A DNA stretch of 64,000 nt, from assembly GCA_946902875.1 (NCBI GenBank), contig OX336353.1:18551151-18615150 (forward strand). Direction: 5' to 3'. The notes below the pieces were generated by a model. The model made no database searches. It saw nothing but the letters and a program-made list of their open reading frames with translations, and was not told the DNA's origin. This stretch comes from Nematopogon swammerdamellus (taxonomy: Eukaryota > Arthropoda > Insecta > Lepidoptera > Adelidae). The translations under genes were made by a program, and so were the position numbers. Shown in pieces: positions 33,614 to 64,000 of the stretch (the first letter of the stretch is position 1; each line of letters starts with the position of its first letter).

Positions 33614-34067
33614 TACAGGTTGTAAAAACGGCGAGAACATTAAATTTAGGAAATGATTATTGGGATCAAGAGTAACAAAAAAGTCAAATAACTTTCTTCT
33701 GAATTCCCTTTAAATAAAAAGTTACAGTTTTCATACGAACTAATTGATTATTTTAGTGTAAAAATGATCTAATGACAGTAGGGCGGCGCGGAGGGAGGAA
33801 GAGCGGGTGAGACGTGAGCGCCTCGGACGGAGGTATTGGCGGGAGGGACGTGGGGTTAGCTTTGTGAGTGGAGGACTGGAGGTCGGCAGGCGGAGGGTGC
33901 GGAGCGGCAACAACGCGTTAAATTACACTAGACGAAAACATACATTTCAAAATTCATATCTCGAAAACTAGACACTTTAGAGAAAAACTTTATTTGCTTT
34001 TTTGTCTAGGAAAAACATGAGGATTGCGCTGGCGAAATTAATGTACTCGCCGTTTTAACACCCTGTA
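33614..34067. mobile_element. 454-bp TIR element (family T), complete
   Basis: 29-bp inverted ends (33614-33642 and 34039-34067) with three mismatches: TACAGGTTGTAAAAACGG at left, CCGTTTTAACACCCTGTA at right. The interior has a G-rich patch (33785-33915). No transposase. End fragments of the family at 1701-1756 and 60462-60510. Confidence 0.8.
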
Positions 34068-34162
34068 GTATTATCAAAACCTCGTGTCCGGTTGGGCAAT
34101 AAAGTTATAATATGGCTTAGGGAAGCGAATCTGCGCGCGGCGTAGTATCTCATCTGTGGTAT

Positions 34163-34500
34163 AGTTTTTTTATTTTTTTTTTTATGGATACTGACACGGT
34201 TGGCCACATCACCTACAACATCCCTGATGTCAGCCCATAACACCGGATGAACTTGGTGCCACGTCAGTGATTCCCTTCGGTCGTGCCGGCTACAATGAAC
34301 TGGACGGAAAACACAAACTATTTACATAGCCGTTTCGACCGACCTTTCATTCAGTGCGGTGGTATCAACCCGGGCGGGTTAAACCCTACCACCTAGTAAT
34401 ATAAGAAAGGAGTCATATCCCTTAGTCGCCTTTTACAACATACACGGGGAGAGATGCAGTGGGGCTATTCTTTTAAAGTACCGGCCCCACACGGTACAAA
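34163..34500 (-). mobile_element. SINE family B body with the TGTGGGGCCGG head
   Basis: Poly(T)ATGGATACTGACACGG through GTCGCCTTTTACAACATACA and GGCCCCACACGGTACAAATA. Head type as at 30498. Confidence 0.85.
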
Positions 34501-34529
34501 TAGTGCTGAATTATCGACATGCTTAAGTT

Positions 34530-34800
34530 TTCTTATTGCTGAAAAAGTCCACATCACAAAAGTTTTGCTGAAAGTAACCACACACATAGTTTCTTGTAGA
34601 TTTTTTAAAAACCGCTAAATCAATTTCGATAAAATTTATATGGGACTACCTCTGAAGTATGACTTACCAACGAAACAAAGAATTTTTAAAATCGGCCCAC
34701 AATTGACGGAGTAATCGCGTAACAAACATACAAAAAAAAAACATACATACAGTCGAATTGAGAACCTCCTCCTTTTGGGAAGTCGGTTGAAAAACATAGG
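34530..34800. mobile_element. Repeat ending CCTCCTCC, AAGTCGGTTGAAAAA
   Basis: AGAACCTCCTCCTTTTGGGA and AGTCGGTTGAAAAA are shared with the right ends of the repeats at 48040-48570 and 59090-59520. Confidence 0.5.
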
Positions 34801-34886
34801 AGATGTGTTAAATAAGATGAATGAATAGTGTTGAATAATGCTGTGTTGTGTGAAAGTTATACTTAAAGTTACCACACAATTTTGTA

Positions 34887-35203
34887 CCGTGTGGGGCCGG
34901 TACTTTAAAAGAATAGCCCCACCGAATCTCTCCCTGTGTATGTCGTAAAAGGCGACTAAGGAATATGACTACCTTCTTATATTACTAGTTGGTAGGGTTT
35001 AACCCGCCCGGATCGGTACCACCGCACTGATTGAAAGGTCGGTCGAAACGGCTATGCAAATAGTTCGTGTTTTCCGTCCAGTTCAGTGTAGCCGGAGCGA
35101 CCGAAGGGAAGCACTGACGTGGCACCAAGTTCACCTGGTGTTATGGGCTGACATCACGGATGACGTAGGTGATGTAGCCAACCGTGTCAGTTTCCATAAA
35201 AAA
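34887..35203 (+). mobile_element. SINE family B body with the TGTGGGGCCGG head, sense copy
   Basis: GTACCGTGTGGGGCCGGTAC, GTATGTCGTAAAAGGCGACT, then the common body from GGTAGGGTTTAACCCGCC to GTGTCAGTTTCCATAAAAAA. Confidence 0.85.
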
Positions 35204-35254
35204 AACAATGATTACATATACTTACAAATATTTTTTTTTGCGGGCTGACTGTTT

Positions 35255-35300
35255 TTAGGGTTCCGTATCCGGTACGGGACCCTATTACTAGGCATACGCC

Positions 35301-35342
<42 letters not shown>

Positions 35343-35690
35343 CCGTCCGTCCGTCCGTCCGTCCGTCCGTCCGTCCGTCCGTCTGTCTGTCCGAGGGCTG
35401 TATCTCTTGAACCGTAATAGGTAGCCCGTTGAAATTTTCACAGAATATGTGTTATTATGGCCGATAAAACAACAAATCATAAAAATAAGAAAAAGTAACC
35501 AAAAAGTGTAAGCGCGCGCGCCATCTACCGAATAGAGCATGAAGCATTCTTACTTATCATGAATTTGAACTAATATGAAGCAAGAATTCATAAACACGCC
35601 ATAGATACCGTCAGTGGCACTGACCATGACATGGCGATACGGAAGCCTCGGTGCGCGAGTTCGGCTCGAACTTTGCCGGTTTTTTTTTAA
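35255..35690 (+). mobile_element. Family R element with long CTGT/CCGT array
   Basis: TTAGGGTTCCGTATCCGGTA, a microsatellite at 35300-35395, TTGAACCGTAATAGGTAGCC; right end GGAAGCCTCGGTGCGCGAGT then TCGGCTCGAACTTTGCCGG. Confidence 0.7.
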
Positions 35691-36006
35691 TCTACTTACA
35701 ATGTGTTGACTTGTAGGCATATTTTTAGACATTGTAAAAATATTTGGAAATTCGCTTGGATCTTACAACTTGATACTGGCACATTGTATCTCGACTAAAA
35801 AGTCAAGAGCATAAACCCCCGTATATTATTTCTCTATGGTCAAGCAAGAGGCCACTTGCCATTGAAGATTAAAAAAAATATACGTATCTCTGTCAAAATT
35901 TACAAAATGTATTGTCAAAATCACGCAAAATTCGATATATTTTGTTTCATGTTTACACACAAAATCAATGTAACATTTTATTCAAAACACATTCGAATCT
36001 ACTAGA
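35691..36006. other. Upstream region of the carboxypeptidase gene
   Basis: AT-rich sequence between a repeat and the start codon. GATATAT at 35934 could be a TATA-like element, but nothing else supports a core promoter here. Confidence 0.35.
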
Positions 36007-59020
<23,014 letters not shown>

Positions 59021-59089
59021 GGTTATGACTTATGAGTTGTTGTTATTCAGTAGAAAATCAAAATGAATTAAAAAAAACTTTATTACTTA

Positions 59090-59520
59090 TAGGTGAGGAA
59101 AAATAAAAAAAAATCTAACCCTAGATTGGCGGTGCTAAAGAACGCTACACAAATCACAAAGGATATCATCCACTCATGTTTTCTTTCATGCATCATTTTT
59201 GCTTGCTTTAGCACCGCTTTCAACTAAAGGGTTAGATTTTTTTTTATTTAATAAATTTTTGAAGGCGGTTTTTATATTTTTTTAAATAGTTTTTTATTTC
59301 ACAGTTTCTTTTAGTAATTTTTTGCTATTAATGTACTCGGCGGAAGCGCTCGGCCTTCAGCCTCGCGATTCCGCCTCGCTTTCCAATCCGATCTTGACTT
59401 GACTTGAATAAAAAAAGGTCATCAAAATCGGTTCACCCAGTCGAAAGTTCTGACGTAACATCAAAAAAATACAGTCGAATTAAGAACCTCCTCCTTTTTT
59501 GAAGTCGGTTAAAAATATTT
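59090..59520 (+). mobile_element. Palindrome-containing element, related to 48040-48570
   Basis: AAATCTAACCCTAGATTGGC facing CTAAAGGGTTAGATTTTT, GAAGGCGGTTTTTATATTTT, one copy of ATGTACTCGGCGGAAGCGCT and the end CCTCCTCCTTTTTTGAAGTC, GGTTAAAAA. Confidence 0.65.
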
Positions 59521-59573
59521 TGTGTTGTGCAACTATGTTCTTGTGCAACTAACCTAATATGGCTGGCGCCATC

Positions 59574-59770
59574 AGTAAGTCAGTCAGCGTGAATGTGACT
59601 GCTGGAATTACGCTTTCCCAATTTTCGTCCAGTCCTCACATCTGTCAGCAGTACTGAACCACTGCTTCCCGGCGACGACATTACTTGATGCCGATGCCCC
59701 ACCTGGAGGGTAGTTTTCCACACTGTTTTATTGTCCACGGCCGCCATTGTAGGACACAGCTCCAACGGTC
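59574..59770 (-). mobile_element. RTE-type LINE 3' fragment
   Basis: A CAGT repeat, GCGTGAATGTGACTGCTGG and TTTTCGTCCAGTCCTCACAT, antisense RTE end, degenerate. Confidence 0.65.
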
Positions 59771-59776
59771 GGCGTC

Positions 59777-60053
59777 ATTTTTTTTTTATTACTTTTTTAT
59801 GTAATCCGGTACGGATGGCTGAGTCAGAGAGGCCAAAGCACATGCTCCGAACAGCCAATATCACCTCCGAGAACGTAGGTGCTATACCGGATTGTTCTCT
59901 GGATTGCTGGCAATACTGGACTAGAACTGGAGGAGAACACAAACGAGGCTGCTATGCGGCCATCTTACATCCAGTACGCTGGTACCAACCCAGTCGGCTA
60001 CAATTTGAGCCTACCACTTAGTAAGGGGCAAGGGAAGGGACCTACAGTTTTAA
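59777..60053 (-). mobile_element. SINE family A, 5'-truncated, antisense
   Basis: T run, TATGTAATCCGGTACGGATG, GGCCAAAGCACATGCTCCGA, TGGATTGCTGGCAATACTGG and CCTACCACTTAGTAAGGGGC. Confidence 0.8.
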
Positions 60054-60425
60054 ACTTCGGCTGACGTTCCCAGCCCACTGCCACTTGAGCTTAGCCACCC
60101 GGTGACCAATGTCTCCATGGGTTTTCTTGCCTTATGCCTCAGCCTTTCTAACCAAACATGTGCCAACTGTAGGACCAGGTGTTGGAGATGGACAAAAAGG
60201 AACCGACAGCTCACCTGGTGACGCGGCAGCGCAGCACTGTGGTGTGCTCTTGTCTGGAGTGGACTGTAAATAACGATGGCGAGGTTCCTTCCCGAGATCT
60301 TTGGTTGGCCCAGCAGAAATATGCTAGCATTGCACACTTGGTTGACTGCTGAAGTCAGCACGTAAAATATATAATTTCAATGTTTTTCTTTAGATGATGG
60401 GATAAGATGATGCAGTCACCTCTAA
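60054..60425 (-). mobile_element. Probable RTE-type coding remnant
   Basis: The antisense strand near 60065-60125 matches the RVAKLKWQWAG-coding segment (CACTTGAGCTTAGCCACCCG). The remainder to 60425 is not recognised. Confidence 0.45.
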
Positions 60426-60464
60426 GTCGATCTTGGATCAGTCAGATAGTCAGCGTATACAGGA

Positions 60465-60905
60465 TGTTGTAACGGCCACTACATTAAATTTAGAAAATGA
60501 TTATTGTGATCTATTGGGATGGTATACATCCACTGCTGGACATACGTCTCTCTAATTTTCCTCCAGTCCCCGCTTTCAGCGGTACGGAACCACTGCTTTC
60601 CGCCGACGTAAGTGATGTCGCCGTCCCACCATGTGAGTGGTCTTCCCACACTCCATTTTCCTGTCCACGGCCGCCATTGTTGGATACGGTTACTCAAACG
60701 GTCGACGTCTCTTCGGCTGACGTGTCCGGCACTCCACCCAGCACGAACCCGTCACTTGAACTTAGCCACCCGGTGTCCAATATCGACTACTTTTGTGCGT
60801 CGGCGGATTGCCTCGTTACGCACCATATCACGTAGCGATTTTGCCAGCACGGCTCGCTCCATTGTTCGATGCAATATCGATGATGTGGCCTGCAGAGCTT
60901 CCTCA
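60465..60905 (-). mobile_element. RTE-type LINE, RT C-terminus
   Basis: The antisense strand reads ILHRTMERAVLAKSLRDMVR, NEAIRRRTKVVDIGHRVAKF, then after a disruption WRPWTGKWSVGRPLTWWDGD and YVQQWMYT. A family T end fragment (ACAGGATGTTGTAACGGCC) splits the tail at 60460-60530. Confidence 0.85.
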
Positions 60906-60924
60906 ATGTAAAAACACAGTTTTT

Positions 60925-60984
60925 AGGGTTCCGTACCTCAAAGGAGGAAAAAACGGAACCCTTATAGGATCACTTTGTTGTCCA

Positions 60985-61015
<31 letters not shown>

Positions 61016-61145
61016 GGCTGGGTGTCTGTCTGTCTGTCAAGACCTTTTTTCTCAGGAACGGGTAGAGGTATTAAGTTGAAATTAATATCAAATACTAAGG
61101 TCTACGTTTCCTCAGAGGTGAAAAAAATGTTTTTAAATGAAAACT
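60925..61145 (+). mobile_element. Family R fragment
   Basis: AGGGTTCCGTACCTCAAAGG, CGGAACCCTTATAGGATCAC and a CTGT array. Confidence 0.65.
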
Positions 61146-61146
61146 A

Positions 61147-61568
61147 ATAAAAGTTAAATTACAAATGGTAAACGGTTCATCATGTTCCAGCACCATTTTC
61201 AGCCAAACTACTTCTAACAAGTTTAAAAACCCCCCCACCCTTAAAAAGTCAAAAATAATTTCCATTTACTTACATATAGGAGTCAGAGAACCGCTAAGTA
61301 AATTCCCGCGCAGTTCTGAGTTTTTTTTATATTTTATATATTTAGCGGTCCCCCGACTCCTATAAGTAAATAAACGGAAATTATTTTTGAGTTTATAAGG
61401 GTCGGTTTTTTTTTAATTTTTTCATTGAACTTTTATATCAAGCTTTTTTTAAAAAAAACGCATTCATATCGGTCCGTCCGTTTTGGAGCTACGATGCCAC
61501 AGACAGACACAAGCATACACACACACTTAAAACTTATAACACCCCTCTTTTTTCGTGGGGGGTTAAAA
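61147..61568 (+). mobile_element. Foldback element (family FB), right arm intact
   Basis: Short left arm, centre GGAGTCAGAGAACCGCTAAG facing TTAGCGGTCCCCCGACTCC, right arm with GTTTTGGAGCTACGATGCC, terminal CTCTTTTTTCGTGGGGGGTT. Confidence 0.75.
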
Positions 61569-61634
61569 ACATACTTAATCCCTGGTTGACACGATGCGAG
61601 TTCACGCACGAGAACTGCTTCTCGAACGCATCTA

Positions 61635-61710
61635 CCACAGAGCACGGAACGCCCCCCGCCCGCGTCCCCTACGTAGGCGGCGCGGGCGGGGGGCGTTCCG
61701 TGCTCTGTGG
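61635..61710. repeat. Perfect inverted repeat, 30-bp arms, 16-bp spacer
   Basis: CCACAGAGCACGGAACGCCC then CCCGCCCGCG (61635-61664) is exactly inverted at 61681-61710. The spacer contains the self-palindrome CCTACGTAGG. About 80% G+C. Confidence 0.95.
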
Positions 61711-61964
61711 CATCTACGCACCGTGTAGACAGTTCTCGCAAGCTCGCATGCGTGCACGAACGCGGCGTCGTTCGCGCGCGAACGAGTTCATGCATGCTTA
61801 TTAGTTGGCGTTCGAGAGGAGCGTCTCGCACGAAGTTTGTTGGTGCAAAAAAGTTTTCTTAGTGGTTTTTGATTGTTTACGGCACCATGACAAAGTGGAC
61901 TGTTCTGCAAATGATTAAGTTATCTTTATATACTTATCCACTTCTTATCCACGTAGATCTCAGA

Positions 61965-62212
61965 TGATTCCCTTCTTATATTACTAGATGGTAGGGTTTA
62001 ACCCGCCCGGGTTGGTACCACCGCACTGAATGAAAGGTCGGTCGAAACGGCCATGTAAATAGTTTGTTTTCCGTACAGTTCATTGTAGCCGGCACGCTCG
62101 AAGGGAAACACTGACACGGCACCTAGTTCACCAAGGCGCATGTTATGGGCTGACATCACGGATGTTGTAGGTGATGTAGCCAACCGTGTCAGTTTTTATA
62201 TAAAAAAAGATC
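61965..62212 (+). mobile_element. SINE family B, 5'-truncated
   Basis: CCCTTCTTATATTACTAGAT, GGTAGGGTTTAACCCGCCCG to GTGTCAGTTTTTATATAAAA. The left edge matches the TGTGGGGCCGG-head junction. Confidence 0.75.
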
Positions 62213-62474
62213 TTTTCTGTTTTTTTCTTCTTTATTTTGTTTCTTATCAAACGTGTGCTATAAACGCTAAAATTGTACCAATCAATACACGCCAGACCTT
62301 CGTCTACAGACTCCATTTTTGCAACTGACAAATAGAGAAACACAGACGAGCTCGAACGAGATGTGGAAAAGTGTAAACAGTTCCACGAACGCTTCACGAA
62401 TGCAAGTTTTCTCGTTCGAGAAGGCGGCACGCTTCTCGTGCCGCGTGCGTGAAACCTCGCATAGTGTCAACGTT

Positions 62475-62935
62475 TTTTTTTATTGAAAGCGCGACATATG
62501 GCGCCGAGCCACCCATAAGGTGTCTTACGACGCCCATGGACATTCGGTCGTGTGCGGGGGTTGCGAATGCCATGCCGGCCTGACAGGTGCCCATTCACGC
62601 CCCTCTTGAAGGACCCGAGACTGTACTTGGGGGGAAATATATGATCAGAGAGAGCGTTCCAGAGTTTACCGGTTCTGTGGAGGAAAGATCTGCAGAATCG
62701 ATTAGTACGCATCCGCGGTAAGTCCAGCGTATAGGGATGCAATCCCTGCCCAGTGCGTGTGGTGCGGAGGTGGAAAGGGGACGGCGGGATTGCGTTAAAC
62801 AGCTCCTCCGAGCACTCCCCATGGAATAAGCGATAGAACACACTTAGGGAGCCGACATCCCTACGGTGTTGCAGTGGTTCTAGATCGCGGGACACTTCGG
62901 GGTCACCCACTAGTCGCACGGCTCGACTGCTGGAT
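62475..62935 (-). mobile_element. LINE family L, best-preserved RT C-terminus
   Basis: The antisense frame 62467-62919 reads LQHRRDVGSLSVFYRLFHGE, CSEELFNAIPPSPFHLRTTR, then HRTGKLWNALSDHIFPPKYS and GSFKRGVNGHLSGRH: the conserved C-terminal block of a Jockey/CR1-type reverse transcriptase, followed by the family 3' UTR. It defines family L. Confidence 0.85.
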
Positions 62936-62937
62936 CA

Positions 62938-63650
62938 GATTCAGATTCAGATTCTTTATTTCATCATTGGACACATATTGGCCGCTCAGACATGTCAATA
63001 CATTTCAAAATAACATATTATGTACAAATATCATAAATCATAAAAATTAAAAACAGAATTAAAAACAAAATTAAAAACAACCAGCACAAGAAATAAAACC
63101 AAAATGTAATTATTAAAACAGGCTAATTCATTAATCACATTGTTGTCTCAATCAACTGCTTGTTGGAGATACTCTTCTATTGAATAGTGAGGATTCTTTA
63201 CTAACATGCTCTTAAGTTTATTCTTAAAATATTTATCCTCGCATATTTTCAGTTCCGGCGGTAGTTTATTGTAAAACGACAACAGCATCGATCGACAGAG
63301 ATCGAGTCCAAAGGCGCAAGCTGGTATTTGGCAGAGCCATCCCACAGGTGCGAGCAGTACTCCAAGCAGGACCTGATCTGCGATTTGTACAAAAGCAGCT
63401 TTTGGTCCGACGACGTGAAGTACTGTCACACCTTATTGAGTACGCCCAGCTTTTTAGAAGCCAGTTTGGCCTTCCCCTCGATATGGCGGCGAAAGTTCAG
63501 GTCCTGCGACAGTTCCACTCCGAGGACCCCGAGGTGTTAGCTTAATTTAAGCGACGTGTCTTGGAATGAAGGAGCCGGTGTGAACGCCGCTCTCCTCGCA
63601 CTGAACGCGCAGACTTGTGTCTTGCTGCTACCGTACCATTATTGTTGTCA
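62938..63650 (-). mobile_element. LINE (Jockey/CR1-like), RT C-terminal fragment with internal deletion
   Basis: The antisense strand reads SKTQVCAFSARRAAFTPAPS, LGVLGVELSQDLNFRRHIEG, KAKLASKKLGVLNKV, stop, QYFTSSDQKLLLYKSQIRSC, LEYCSHLWDGSAKYQLAPLD. After a deletion it resumes FYNKLPPELKICEDKYFKNK to the stop near 63150. The 3' tail is a GAATCT/TCAGAT run at 62938-62960. Confidence 0.85.
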
Positions 63651-63704
63651 TAATGTAAAATCATGAATTGATTCACATTTGTCTCATATTCAGGTTGAAT
63701 GAAT

Positions 63705-63814
63705 AACGAGCAGCCAGTGTTCCTGGTCTATTACAGCAGCGTCTGGTGTATTATTGTCATTTTGTTGTAATGCATCTTCAACGTTAATTCATCGGACCGG
63801 GTGGTCTTCTCCAG
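63705..63814 (+). repeat. Duplicated intron segment upstream of the second terminal exon
   Basis: Aligns without gaps to 58661-58770, with about 7 differences in 110 bases by eye. The duplication therefore took intron and exon together. Left of this point (copy 1: SINE sequence; copy 2: LINE and AT-rich sequence) the similarity ends. Confidence 0.85.
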
Positions 63815-64000
63815 AGTGGCCGTGAGCTTCGAGCTTCGCGATAAAGGCCATTACGGCTACGCTCTGCCGCCCCGCGATATCCTCCCCACCTGCAAGGAGA
63901 CCATTGCCTGTGTCATCGAGATGGTGAACACAGGGCCAGCACCGCCTACTAAGAAGATTATTCCTGCCAGGAGGAACGATAGAGTGAAGATAATAATGAA
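63815..64000 (+). CDS. Second copy of the terminal carboxypeptidase exon (partial, runs off window)
   Basis: The same acceptor and phase as exon 7, offset by exactly 5044 nt without indels. It reads VAVSFELRDKGHYGYALP, keeps the catalytic Glu, and stays open to the window end. Up to MVNTG it differs from copy 1 at only three bases, all amino-acid changing. Beyond that the tail diverges sharply (PAPPTKKIIPARRNDRVKII). Either an alternative last exon of the same gene or part of a downstream paralogue. No other carboxypeptidase exon is visible between 59020 and 63815. Confidence 0.8.

Larger units (their letters stand above)
61585..62471. mobile_element. TIR element carrying a perfect GC-rich palindrome and a SINE
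   Basis: GTTGACACGATGCGAG then TTCACGCACG at left faces CGTGCGTGAAACCTCGC, ATAGTGTCAAC at right. No transposase frame. A SINE B body (61965-62212) lies inside. Confidence 0.7.

Noticed and set aside
63328..63545. Sense-strand open frames near the window end
   Set aside because: The antisense strand carries the clear RT sequence (KAKLASKKLGVLNKV, LEYCSHLWDGSAKY).

Overview
This is eukaryotic nuclear DNA, most likely from a moth or butterfly (Lepidoptera). It is AT-rich and very repeat-dense. The one host gene is broken into short exons by large introns. The repeats are of types common in lepidopteran genomes: non-LTR retrotransposon tails, tRNA- and 5S-derived SINEs, many short TIR elements, and (CTGT)n or (CT)n tracts. 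There is no bacterial-style gene packing, operon or CRISPR array, and most short open frames in the window are chance frames or pieces of repeats.

The host gene is a secreted M14 (carboxypeptidase A-type) zinc metallocarboxypeptidase on the + strand. I assembled seven coding exons by eye: 36007-36299, 39512-39908, 41194-41281, 45091-45293, 47346-47430, 56435-56489 and 58771-59020. Every junction is GT/AG, the phases agree, and the product is 456 residues. It has a signal peptide, an activation peptide, both zinc-binding motifs and the catalytic Glu. A second copy of the terminal exon with part of its upstream intron lies about 5 kb downstream, at 63705-64000, and runs off the window. It is either an alternative 3' exon or part of a neighbouring paralogue.

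Layout. 1-36 kb is intergenic repeat: LINE tails of at least four families, SINEs with three kinds of head, foldback and MITE-like elements, small tandem arrays, and one tRNA-like sequence at 25.6 kb. 36-59 kb is the carboxypeptidase gene. Its introns hold nested SINEs and LINEs, a 68-bp minisatellite, two long (CT)n tracts, a Penelope-like retroelement fragment with inverted ends and a target duplication, and a 3.1 kb satellite of ~109-bp monomers. That satellite is a trimeric higher-order repeat that reverses orientation at about 53.80 kb. 59-63.7 kb is again repeat, with antisense RTE and Jockey/CR1-like LINE fragments and a TIR element carrying a perfect 30-bp-armed GC-rich palindrome.

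Most interesting: the duplicated catalytic exon with a strongly diverged tail; a SINE superfamily that shares one body but carries alternative heads, one of them a tRNA/5S rRNA chimera; and the inverted higher-order satellite inside an intron. All family assignments come from reading motifs by eye. No database search was run.
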